From Limnoglobus sp043757025 (GTDB lineage Bacteria > Planctomycetota > Planctomycetia > Gemmatales > Gemmataceae): 6,203 nucleotides of DNA. How positions within the stretch are numbered: position 1 is the stretch's first letter; the number at the start of each line of letters is the position of its first letter. The stretch is taken from assembly GCA_043757025.1 (NCBI GenBank), contig JAYVQG010000236.1, positions 1-6,203 on the forward strand. Direction: 5' to 3'. Position numbers and translations under genes: made by a program. Of this stretch, positions 1-5,843 are shown in pieces. Under the pieces are notes generated by a model. It ran no database searches. It was given only the letters and a program-made list of their open reading frames with translations, and was not told where the DNA came from.

Positions 1-47
1 CGAACGCAACGGAAATCCCCCTTCGCATGACCGGTACCGATTGCGTT

Positions 48-103
48 TTTGGCGTAGTGCCGGGCGTAGTAGCTTGTGATTTTGGCGTAGTGCCGGGCGC
101 AGT
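48..103. repeat. Two 23-nt direct repeats, 33-nt period
   Basis: Positions 48-70 and 81-103 are identical at 22 of 23 bases; the one difference is T67 versus C100. Each unit contains two copies of the octamer GGCGTAGT 12 nt apart (51-58, 63-70, 84-91, and 96-103 as GGCGCAGT). The spacing of octamers is therefore 12, 21, 12. The flanking stretch 1-245 has no convincing gene. A plus-strand reading frame across the repeat gives an 11-residue repeat (FGVVPG-type), but that frame runs straight through the antisense of the tRNA and is not credible as a protein. The repeat could be a duplicated binding site or simple tandem duplication. Confidence 0.7.
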
Positions 104-196
104 GACAGGGGACATCGGGTTGCATCGAACTGCACTAAAGTACACTTTGGGCATCTTCGACGGAACGAGTGGGGGCGTGACGGAAAGCCTGGAAAT

Positions 197-232
197 GAAG
201 CAGACCGGCGCGTTTCCGCGTCGGTCTGCTTC
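197..232 (-). terminator. Strong hairpin downstream of tRNA-Lys, possible terminator
   Basis: Positions 197-207 and 222-232 are perfect 11-bp inverted complements. The stem continues inward with four more pairs (209-212 with 217-220) after one position (208/221) that is G-U on the plus-strand RNA and A-C on the minus-strand RNA. The loop is four bases: GAAA, a GNRA-type tetraloop, when read on the minus strand. It lies about 13 nt beyond the 3' end of the minus-strand tRNA, where a terminator is expected. The following minus-strand bases (ATTTCC) are only weakly U-rich, so intrinsic termination is plausible but not certain. It could also act as a processing or stability element. Confidence 0.5.
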
Positions 233-244
233 GTCTTGCACGAG

Positions 245-317
245 TGAAGGCGCTGGGGATCGAACCCAGGACCCGCAGATTAAAAGTCTGCTGCTCTACC
301 AGCTGAGCTACGCCTTC
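245..317 (-). tRNA. tRNA-Lys (anticodon TTT)
   Basis: The minus strand folds into a complete cloverleaf. The acceptor stem GAAGGCG (317-311) pairs with CGCCTTC (252-246), with discriminator A at 245. The D arm GCTC-AGCTGGTAGA-GAGC type is present, the anticodon stem GCAGA/TCTGC encloses loop CTTTTAA, and the T arm CTGGG-TTCGATC-CCCAG is canonical. Anticodon TTT reads AAA/AAG lysine codons. The 3' CCA is not encoded (the bases after the discriminator are CTC), so it must be added by tRNA nucleotidyltransferase. The gene sits 94 bp beyond the stop of the metallophosphoesterase on the same strand. Confidence 0.97.
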
Positions 318-345
318 AATTTTTGAACCGATGCTTCGACACGAT

Positions 346-374
346 ATTTATAGCAGCGGAACGATGAAATTCCA
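346..374 (-). promoter_or_regulatory. Possible promoter of tRNA-Lys
   Basis: On the minus strand a TATAAAT box (352-346) lies about 29 nt before the tRNA 5' end. This spacing suits a transcript with a short leader. The best -35 candidate, TGGAAT (374-369), matches TTGACA at only 3 of 6 positions with a 16-bp spacer. The -10 is clear and the -35 is weak, so the tRNA could also be cut from a transcript that begins at the upstream phosphoesterase gene. Confidence 0.35.
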
Positions 375-411
375 GTCTGCATTATCGCAGCGCAACGCCT
401 TTCCTTCGCGA

Positions 412-1047
412 CTAGGCCCAATCGACGGTACCTTTGCCGCTCAATCCGAGTTTCCGTTGCCGGAATGCGGCTTCCTTCGGTGCGAAATGCGCTCGCAGTT
501 GCGTCAGGCTGATCGGCTGAAATTTCAGAGGATCGACGCCCACGTCCCTCGTCAGCACACACGGGTCGGCGTCGTCGAGGTGTTTCATGCGCCCGTGAAC
601 GTGGCCGTACAGTTGCCAACTTCCGTGGAAACTCCGGTCCCACGACCGCATCGGATAATGATTCAGCCAGATTAACTGTCCGTCGGCTTCGAGCATTCCT
701 TGTTGCCACGCCTGCCGGAACAACGGCAACACACTATCCGAATCGTGGTTTCCCTGCACTAAATTCACGTTTTTGCAGGCGATCCGGTCGAGGTAATCGG
801 CCGCTTTGCCACTCCCGCCCCAGCAAAAGTCCCCGAGTACCCACAGTTCATCGCCGGGTTCGACGACCGCGTTGATGTTGCGGATGATGGTATCGTCGTG
901 ACGCTCGCCGGATTCCTTCGATACCTTGAGTGGTTCGTTCCTGTCGAGCGTTTCAATTTCCTGTGGGGAAAGAAACGCATCGCGGCGGCACAACTTCAAG
1001 ATGTTGTTGTGCCCCAAGTGTAAATCCGCAGTGAACCAGTATTCCAT
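412..1047 (-). CDS. Calcineurin-like metallophosphoesterase
   Basis: This encodes a 211-residue protein of the calcineurin-like (two-metal) phosphoesterase superfamily, closest in style to the small single-domain phosphoesterases of bacteria. All family metal-binding blocks are visible in order: D8-x-H10 (TADLHLGH), D73 (LGDFCWGG), N100-H101 (QGNHDSD), H130 (NHYP), and H149-x-H151 (GHVHG). It should be an active cytoplasmic hydrolase of a phosphomono- or diester, but the substrate cannot be read from the sequence. There is no signal peptide or membrane segment. The ATG at 1047 is chosen because the DxH motif then sits at residue 8 as usual. An in-frame TTG at 1065 would add six residues without a better ribosome site. 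No Shine-Dalgarno sequence is evident. The gene is divergent from icd and shares its upstream region; tRNA-Lys lies downstream on the same strand. Confidence 0.9.
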   Translation of the reverse strand: MEYWFTADLHLGHNNILKLCRRDAFLSPQEIETLDRNEPLKVSKESGERHDDTIIRNINAVVEPGDELWVLGDFCWGGSGKAADYLDRIACKNVNLVQGNHDSDSVLPLFRQAWQQGMLEADGQLIWLNHYPMRSWDRSFHGSWQLYGHVHGRMKHLDDADPCVLTRDVGVDPLKFQPISLTQLRAHFAPKEAAFRQRKLGLSGKGTVDWA

Positions 1048-1090
1048 GCCAGTGATGACGGGCAAGAGCCGAAGAAGGTTCGGTAGAAAA

Positions 1091-1116
1091 CAAAACGCGA
1101 AACGAGAACCGTTTTG
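1091..1116. repeat. Inverted repeat in the phosphoesterase/icd divergent region
   Basis: CAAAACG (1091-1097) and CGTTTTG (1110-1116) form a perfect 7-bp inverted repeat with a 12-nt spacer. It lies between the two divergent genes, about 44 bp from the phosphoesterase ATG and 90 bp from the icd ATG, and could be an operator. A second, smaller dyad, CCGAA/TTCGG (1069-1073 and 1079-1083), lies close to the phosphoesterase start. Neither matches a regulator site that I recognise. Confidence 0.35.
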
Positions 1117-1159
1117 CTTTCGTCCCTTCTGTTCGTCATATCGCGGTCTACGTAAACTA

Positions 1160-1165
1160 TTGACA
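1160..1165 (+). promoter_or_regulatory. Consensus -35-like TTGACA upstream of icd
   Basis: A perfect TTGACA hexamer lies 40 nt before the icd ATG. At 16-18 bp downstream the sequence is CGTTACC-like and matches TATAAT poorly, so only half of a sigma-70 promoter is visible. If used, transcription would start near 1195 and leave a very short leader. The same bases read TTGTCA on the other strand, also a -35-like hexamer pointing toward the phosphoesterase gene. A weak ribosome site, GGAG (1191-1194), sits 11 nt before the icd start. Confidence 0.3.
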
Positions 1166-1205
1166 AACCGCAGGCGGCACCTCGTTACCCGGAGCGCTCT
1201 CTCTC

Positions 1206-2420
1206 ATGGCGAAAATTGCAGTCAAGAACCCGATTGTCGAGATGGACGGCGACGAGATGACGCGGATCATCTGGCACAACATTCGCGAAAAGTTGATCCT
1301 CCCTTACCTCGATATCGACCTCAAATACTACGACCTCAGCATCGAACATCGCGATGCGACCGACGACAAGGTGACGTTCGAATCGGCCGAAGCCACCAAG
1401 AAACACGGCGTCGCGGTGAAGTGCGCCACGATTACGCCCGACGAATCGCGCGTCAAAGAGTTCGGCCTGAAGCGGATGTACCCGTCGCCGAACGGCACGA
1501 TTCGCAACATCCTCAACGGCACGATTTTCCGCGAGCCGATCATTTGCAGCAACGTACCGCGGCTCGTCAAGCACTGGGATAAGCCCGTCGTCGTTGCCCG
1601 CCACGGCTTCGGCGATCAGTACAAAGCGAGCGAAATTTTGTTCCCCGGCGCGGGCACGGTGAAGCTGACTTACACCCCTGCAGACGGTGGGCCGGTGGTC
1701 GAACGCGAAGTGTATAAAGCCCCCGGCAGCGGCGTCACGATGGCGATGTACAACCTGGACGAATCGATCGTCGGCTTCGCGCGGGCCTGCTTCAACTATG
1801 GAATGGACCGCGAGTATTGCGTCTATCTTTCGACCAAGAACACGATCCTGAAAGTCTACGATGGTCGGTTCAAGAACCTGTTCCAGGAAATCTTCGACAA
1901 GGAGTTTAAGGCTGCATACGAAGCCAAAAAGCTCACGTACGAACACCGCCTGATCGACGACATGGTAGCCAGCAACATGAAGTGGAGCGGCGGCTACTTG
2001 TGGGCTTGCAAAAACTACGATGGCGACGTGCAATCGGACACCGTGGCCCAAGGTTACGGTTCGCTCGGCTTGATGACCTCGGTGCTGATGAGTCCCGATG
2101 GCAGCACGATCGAATCCGAGGCCGCACACGGCACCGTGACGCGCCACTACCGGATGCACCAGCAAGGCAAGCCGACCAGCACGAACCCGATCGCGTCAAT
2201 TTACGCCTGGACGCGCGGCCTCATTTATCGAGGCAAAATGGACCACACGCCCGACGTGGTGAAGTTTGCCGAGACCGTGGAAAAGGTCTGCGTCGACCTC
2301 GTGGAATCGGGCAAGATGACCAAAGACCTCGCACTGCTAATCGGCGAAACCACACCATACTTGACGACCGAACAGTACCTCGAAGCGGTGAACCAGGAAC
2401 TGCAAAAACGCATGGAGTAA
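1206..2420 (+). CDS. icd: NADP-dependent isocitrate dehydrogenase (type II, eukaryote-like)
   Basis: This encodes a 404-residue cytoplasmic enzyme that oxidatively decarboxylates isocitrate to 2-oxoglutarate in the TCA cycle, producing NADPH. The sequence follows the homodimeric subfamily found in eukaryotes (IDH1/IDH2) and some bacteria rather than the E. coli Icd type. Substrate residues are visible: S94-P-N-G-T-I-R100-N, R109, R132 (ARHGFGDQY, same number as the human IDH1 hot-spot arginine), Y139, and K211 in YLSTKNT. The metal-binding aspartates D251, D274 and D278 lie in RLIDDMVA and KNYDGDVQSD. The NADP-binding block EAAHGTVTRHY (about 305-315) keeps R313 and H314, the pair linked to NADP preference. 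Length and both ends fit the family, and no key residue is missing. The ATG gives the usual short N-terminus before KNPIVEMDGDEMTR. A GC-rich hairpin follows 10 bp after the stop. Confidence 0.97.
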   Translation: MAKIAVKNPIVEMDGDEMTRIIWHNIREKLILPYLDIDLKYYDLSIEHRDATDDKVTFESAEATKKHGVAVKCATITPDESRVKEFGLKRMYPSPNGTIRNILNGTIFREPIICSNVPRLVKHWDKPVVVARHGFGDQYKASEILFPGAGTVKLTYTPADGGPVVEREVYKAPGSGVTMAMYNLDESIVGFARACFNYGMDREYCVYLSTKNTILKVYDGRFKNLFQEIFDKEFKAAYEAKKLTYEHRLIDDMVASNMKWSGGYLWACKNYDGDVQSDTVAQGYGSLGLMTSVLMSPDGSTIESEAAHGTVTRHYRMHQQGKPTSTNPIASIYAWTRGLIYRGKMDHTPDVVKFAETVEKVCVDLVESGKMTKDLALLIGETTPYLTTEQYLEAVNQELQKRME

Positions 2421-2430
2421 ACGCCAGCAA

Positions 2431-2456
2431 CGCCCCGCGACAACCGTCGCGGGGCG
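2431..2456 (+). terminator. GC-rich hairpin after icd, likely terminator
   Basis: CGCCCCGCGAC (2431-2441) and its perfect complement (2446-2456) form an 11-bp stem, nearly all G-C, with the four-base loop AACC. It starts 10 bp after the icd stop. The bases that follow (GTATGATAGCATTTT) lack an immediate U-run; a short T4 appears about 12 nt later. It is therefore either a non-canonical terminator or a 3'-end stability hairpin. It separates icd from the compositionally different gene that follows. Confidence 0.6.
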
Positions 2457-2457
2457 G

Positions 2458-2463
2458 TATGAT
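2458..2463 (+). promoter_or_regulatory. Possible -10 box for the ATPase/TOPRIM-like pair
   Basis: TATGAT (one mismatch to TATAAT) lies 29 nt before the ATPase ATG, immediately after the icd hairpin. The expected -35 position falls inside the hairpin stem and has no match, so the call is weak. The gene has a good ribosome site, GAGG at 2484-2487, five bases before its ATG. Confidence 0.3.
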
Positions 2464-2492
2464 AGCATTTTGAACGATCATTCGAGGCCAAC

Positions 2493-3125
2493 ATGATCAC
2501 ACGAGCCAAATTCCAGAACTTCAAAGCGTTAAAAGACGCGGAGATCACATTCGACGAACGGCTGACCGTCATCGTCGGTCCCAACGGCAGCGGCAAGTCG
2601 AGTATTTTGAAGGGCATTTACTGGATGAGCCAGGTTGGAGGTATGAAGACATTTGACACTGGCAAAGACAATATACTAGCTGCGCTAAGCACGACTTATA
2701 ACGGCGAGAACGAAATCCAAGTCGTAGAAGTATGTGGTAGCAAAAATTTGAAACTCCAATTTTGTTCACATCCAACAAATATACTGGCCGACCATGGATT
2801 AGGTGGGCCACTACCGCAGAATTGGGCTTGCAAAGTTATTTCTGTAAATGGCGGGGAAATAGTGAGTCACCAAGTTCCTCAAAACGATTTCGATTTCCAG
2901 CCTGCTGAGTTAATTCAACTCAATGCCAGTCGGCTCGCAGCTCCTTCGAGTACGAAAACGACACATCCGCCGCTTTCAGCCAATGAGTCATCCGATACTG
3001 GTTGTTTGCGAATCGCCGTACGACTTCGACGTCTGCTCACGCTACATCGATCGCACAATCGAGGTTCACGGCCCAGATTGGGCGGAGGGGAACCTCGATG
3101 CGGCGAGAGTTTACGTTGGCAGTGA
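2493..3125 (+). pseudogene. AAA/OLD-like ATPase, N-terminal part only; probable internal deletion with frameshift
   Basis: The open frame gives 210 residues, but only about the first 152 look like a protein family member: an ABC/SMC-type AAA ATPase (AAA_15/AAA_21 or OLD-like). The N-terminus MITRAKFQNFKALKDAEITF is the typical first strand pair, and VGPNGSGKSS (28-37) is a full Walker A. LIQLNASRLAAPS (140-152) resembles the motif before the family's helical region. After that the frame reads Arg/Pro-rich sequence (LRRLLTLHRSHNRGSRP) that simply shadows the next gene. No signature motif, Walker B or switch region exists, so it cannot hydrolyse ATP as its relatives do. In a different frame, codons at 2942-2983 read SFEYENDTSAAFSQ and stop at TGA 2984-2986, overlapping the next ATG as ATGA. 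I infer that this is the original C-terminus, left after deletion of roughly half the gene. The region is AT-rich, 48 of 120 G+C at 2641-2760. Confidence 0.75.
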
Positions 3126-3777
3126 TACGTCGTCTGAAGTGCCGTTAGAAACGTTCATTCGATGGGGACATATCGAAAAGGTGACGAACAAATTGACGGA
3201 ACGCGACAAGTACCGAAAAGAGATGATTTTCACCAAGCCTTTCGGGGCTGGCTTGCCAAAACATCCGTACTGCATTTATTTTGAACGATTCGTCAATGCG
3301 GTCTTCTTCGCTGACGACTCGCAAAAACCCGACGCGATCGTACTGCTGCTCGACGCCGACAGCGACGAGAAACGCCGCGATGGCTTATTGAGTCTGAATG
3401 CACATTATCAAAAATTTGTTACACCCATCGTGGTTGGCGTGCCAGACCCCGAAACGGAATGCTGGGAACTCGCGGGCTTCAAACACGAATTGACCGATGG
3501 AGAAGCCAAACGAATTGACGAAGTGGCAAAAGATCTCGATGGCGTTCATCCCATTCGAGAATCTCATCGTCTACGTGCTGCGAAATCATCCGACGTTCGA
3601 CATCCAAAACACGTAATGTCCCGCTTGATTGGAGATTCCATTACGCGACGAAAGCAGTGTCACGATGCGCCGTTCGATCTTCTGAAGAGGAACGGTCGCG
3701 ATAACGGGCTGAGCGATTTTCTCGATCGACTCAGCAACCGCACGATACCTGGGATCTTTGGCGGGAAGCGAGAGTAG
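2983..3777 (+). CDS. TOPRIM/DUF4276-like protein, probable partner of the ATPase
   Basis: This encodes 264 residues with no signal peptide or membrane segment. I do not recognise the family with certainty, but the layout resembles TOPRIM-type proteins. A hydrophobic first strand ends in an acidic residue (ILVVCESPYDFD, E10), a strand ends in clustered aspartates (IVLLLDADSD, D124/D126/D128), and PETECWELAGF (156-166) recalls the ExW block of DUF4276. Such acidic clusters bind Mg in TOPRIM nucleases. The ATG at 2983 is chosen because it overlaps the inferred old ATPase stop (ATGA) and gives the strand-first N-terminus. An in-frame ATG at 2923 would add 20 residues that shadow the ATPase. No Shine-Dalgarno site is visible, as expected for a translationally coupled gene. 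Because the ATPase appears broken, expression of this gene may now depend on a changed reading of the upstream frame. The gene itself is intact to its TAG, 8 bp from a convergent gene. Confidence 0.8.
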   Translation: MSHPILVVCESPYDFDVCSRYIDRTIEVHGPDWAEGNLDAARVYVGSDTSSEVPLETFIRWGHIEKVTNKLTERDKYRKEMIFTKPFGAGLPKHPYCIYFERFVNAVFFADDSQKPDAIVLLLDADSDEKRRDGLLSLNAHYQKFVTPIVVGVPDPETECWELAGFKHELTDGEAKRIDEVAKDLDGVHPIRESHRLRAAKSSDVRHPKHVMSRLIGDSITRRKQCHDAPFDLLKRNGRDNGLSDFLDRLSNRTIPGIFGGKRE

Positions 3778-3785
3778 TCGTCACC

Positions 3786-5099
3786 TCATTTCGCGCTTGC
3801 CGGTTTCGATGGTTTGGATTTCAGGCCGACGCTGTTGACGCTTATCACGCGATATTCGTGCGTCACGCCGGGCTTCGCGGCTTCGTCGATGTAGATCATT
3901 TCGGCGAGCGGTTTCTCGGGCGTGTCGTGGTACGACATCGTCTGGAATAATGCGCGACCGAACCGGCCAATCGGTTTCTCCGGGAACGGCGACAGGTCTT
4001 TGCCGTCGCGCTGAATCACGAACGAGCGGAGGCCACTTTCCAAATCGGCCTCGGCGTCCCACTGCAATTGAACGACGCCGTCTTTCGCGGTGACCGTCAC
4101 GCCGGTTGGTGCGGGCGGTGCCGTGGTATCTTCGGTCGAACCGGTTTTCACATACTCCGCCCACTGTTTCGCGAACCGCTCGTTTGGCAGCCACATCGCC
4201 GATTCGGGCTTGCCATTATAGTCCGTCGCTGACATCGCTTTGTCAGTTTCGGGCAACGCGCGCCAGCCGCTCTTGGGGTCGATCGGCTTCAGCTTTTGCG
4301 AACCGTCGTCGGGTAGCCGTGCGTTCAGGCACGCATCGAAGAACGGGATCGCGAGGTAGCGCGAGTCGCCGCATTCGTGTGCGGTGCGCGGGTCCGGTGC
4401 AAAGCCGACCGGTGCGCCTTTCGCCCGGTACGCAGCGAACATCGCCATCGAACCGGTCCAGGCTCCGGCGAAGCGTTTGTCGTCCTTTTCCTTCGCACCG
4501 GGGTTCAGCATCATCGGCACGCCGTACGCGGCTTCGGAGATCGTCGGCTTCGCAATTTCGCCTTTCTCCCAAGTCGAATACGCCGTGCCGGAACGGAACC
4601 AGATGCCGACGATTCGCTCGGGGTCCGACGTTTGCATGAGGCTCGCCCAGTAGCCGCCGCCCGAGTGACCCCATAGGCACCACGGCACCGTTTTCAGTTC
4701 GGGGTGCTTCGCTTTCGCGGCCAAATCGCCGAGACCGTTCAGGAAGGTTTGTCGCGATCCGTTGCGCGGGTCGCACCAGAGCCGACAGTTTTGTCTATCG
4801 TCTTGGTGGTACGACGGGCCGAGGAGCGCGCAATCCCATTTCTTCGCGAGTGCCTGCCAGTGCAGGTCGTACGCTGCCGTCGCGCCGCCCTTACACGCCC
4901 CCGTGCCGCAACCATGCTGATGGACGATTACCCCGCGAACGGTCTTCACGCCGTCCGGAATCCAGATCGTATACGAGACGCCGAGCGCGAGTTCGCCGGG
5001 CTTCTCCGACGGCGGATACGCCACCTCGTGGTAAGTCCCCGCCGCATTCGCAGCGACGCGACACAGACACAAGAGGGAGAGAGTCAAAAAGAATCGCAT
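3786..5099 (-). CDS. Secreted alpha/beta-hydrolase-like protein with C-terminal fibronectin type III domain
   Basis: This encodes a 437-residue precursor. Residues 1-19 form a Sec signal peptide (MRFFLTLSLLCLCRVAANA, cleavage probably after ANA). The mature part begins with a beta-rich region, then VIVHQHGCGTGACKGG (57-72), an HG-type turn as near the oxyanion hole of hydrolases. CLWGHSGGGYWASL (141-154) is the nucleophile elbow with S146 as likely catalytic serine. H241 in RTAHECGDSRYLAIPFFD is the best candidate for the catalytic histidine; the acid is uncertain. From about 327 to the end, PPAPTGVTVTAKDGVVQLQW and GVTHEYRVISVNSVGLKSKP mark a fibronectin type III domain, often used for carbohydrate or surface attachment. 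Many cysteines suggest disulfides outside the cytoplasm. The ATG at 5099 is preferred over the upstream start at 5159 because it opens the signal peptide and has GAGG (5109-5106) six bases upstream. The substrate is unknown (ester or glycan ester plausible). Confidence 0.85.
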   Translation of the reverse strand: MRFFLTLSLLCLCRVAANAAGTYHEVAYPPSEKPGELALGVSYTIWIPDGVKTVRGVIVHQHGCGTGACKGGATAAYDLHWQALAKKWDCALLGPSYHQDDRQNCRLWCDPRNGSRQTFLNGLGDLAAKAKHPELKTVPWCLWGHSGGGYWASLMQTSDPERIVGIWFRSGTAYSTWEKGEIAKPTISEAAYGVPMMLNPGAKEKDDKRFAGAWTGSMAMFAAYRAKGAPVGFAPDPRTAHECGDSRYLAIPFFDACLNARLPDDGSQKLKPIDPKSGWRALPETDKAMSATDYNGKPESAMWLPNERFAKQWAEYVKTGSTEDTTAPPAPTGVTVTAKDGVVQLQWDAEADLESGLRSFVIQRDGKDLSPFPEKPIGRFGRALFQTMSYHDTPEKPLAEMIYIDEAAKPGVTHEYRVISVNSVGLKSKPSKPASAK

Positions 5100-5209
5100 G
5101 AAGCACCTCGTTCGGGAAGAGTGTGACACAGCTACAGTATGTCCGCCAACGGCGAGCAAGTGAGTCGCGTGGAATCAAGAATTATTCAAGGTTATTTGCA
5201 ACCTCACCG

Positions 5210-5236
5210 ACTGTTGAAACTTTATACTTTAACAGT
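5210..5236. promoter_or_regulatory. Operator-like inverted repeat over a -10-like box
   Basis: ACTGTTGAAA (5210-5219) and TTTAACAGT (5228-5236) are inverted complements over nine bases, with one extra base (G5216) in the left arm. Between and partly within them lies TATACT (5223-5228), a good -10 hexamer pointing toward the 5271 gene, 42 nt before its ATG. The closest -35-like hexamer, TTGCAA (5196-5201), is 21 bp away, which is too far for an ordinary promoter. A site of this shape, covering the -10, would suit a repressor. It also lies upstream of the divergent hydrolase gene and could act on both. Confidence 0.4.
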
Positions 5237-5270
5237 AGTGGTCGGCGAATTTTAACTCCCAGGTGATTCC

Positions 5271-5741
5271 ATGAATGAAGCGATTGTGAATCGGCGTGCG
5301 TTCGGGATGGGCGTGGCCACCGTGTGTACTACACTGGCGGTTTACCCGGAGGCCCACGCCGCTCCTGTCCCCCCACCTTTAAAACAGCCGCCCATCCCCG
5401 ACCCGCTCGTAGAATTCGACGGGAAAGCACACCTGAACCCGAAAGTGTTGGCGAGTGGTATCGTCGTGGCGACCGGGGTCGTTCGCACGACCAAGGACTG
5501 GAAGATCCTCCACGTCGAAGTCAAATGGCAGAAAACGAGTGTAACCAACGTCAGTCGCATTCAAAACGCAATCGTGGATATGACTGTCGATCCCCCGACT
5601 TGGAAAATCCAGATCGAAAATGTCGAAACGGGAGAGTATTGGTTCGATACCAACGTGATGTACGTGACCCCGGATGGGTCGAAAATGCGCGACCACAGCT
5701 TCGATAAACGGCGCGTGTATGTCGCTGCGGCTCCCAAGTAA
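5271..5741 (+). CDS. Small exported protein of unknown function, Tat-like signal
   Basis: This encodes 156 residues. The N-terminus has the twin-arginine-like motif N7-R8-R9-A-F-G, followed by a short hydrophobic stretch (MGVATVCTTLAV) and a likely cleavage site at AHA|AP (after residue 29). The export route is thus probably Tat, although the motif is imperfect. The mature protein starts proline-rich (PVPPPLKQPPIPDP). It continues as a strand-rich domain of about 110 residues with alternating hydrophobic and polar residues (GIVVATGVVRTTKDWKILHV, WKIQIENVETGEYWFDTNVM), which suggests a small beta-sandwich. I recognise no catalytic motif or family. The start is supported by AGGTGA (5261-5266) four bases upstream. 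It is divergent from the secreted hydrolase and shares a 171-bp regulatory region with it. Confidence 0.8.
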   Translation: MNEAIVNRRAFGMGVATVCTTLAVYPEAHAAPVPPPLKQPPIPDPLVEFDGKAHLNPKVLASGIVVATGVVRTTKDWKILHVEVKWQKTSVTNVSRIQNAIVDMTVDPPTWKIQIENVETGEYWFDTNVMYVTPDGSKMRDHSFDKRRVYVAAAPK

Positions 5742-5753
5742 ACTCCGCGACGA

Positions 5754-5794
5754 CCGCTTGCCCGCGAATCGTGCCGTAGTTTCCAAGCGGCACG
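5754..5794 (+). other. Overlapping alternative hairpins in the 5742-5843 intergenic region
   Basis: CCGCTTG (5754-5760) can pair with CAAGCGG (5784-5790), and CGTGCCG (5770-5776) can pair with CGGCACG (5788-5794). Both are perfect 7-bp stems. They share 5788-5790, so the two folds exclude each other. The element lies 13 bp after the stop of the 5271 gene and is followed by a T-rich but interrupted stretch (GATTATTCT). It could terminate the upstream gene or affect the downstream one. No strong terminator is otherwise visible. Confidence 0.4.
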
Positions 5795-5843
5795 CGAATT
5801 GCTGATTATTCTCCTTGCCACATCCATTATGCAGGAGAAAACG

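Noticed and set aside
27..326. Plus-strand frame of 99 codons containing an 11-residue repeat
   Set aside because: It reads through the whole tRNA-Lys in antisense, has no clear ribosome site, and its repeat is explained by the DNA direct repeat.
1185..2165. Long minus-strand frame of 326 codons opposite icd
   Set aside because: It lies entirely antisense to a clearly conserved enzyme and shows no motif; long antisense frames are common opposite GC-biased genes.
2923..2982. Upstream ATG extension of the TOPRIM-like gene
   Set aside because: The 20 extra residues (basic, out of frame with the ATPase) look like a shadow; the ATGA junction at 2983 is the better start.
2940..2990. Programmed ribosomal frameshift joining the ATPase frame to the alternative-frame tail
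   Set aside because: No slippery heptamer or downstream pseudoknot is evident, and a shift would still give a protein of about 166 residues without Walker B; a deletion explains the data better.
5100..5159. Upstream start of the secreted hydrolase
   Set aside because: It would bury the signal peptide behind 20 polar residues; the ATG at 5099 has a GAGG site six bases upstream.
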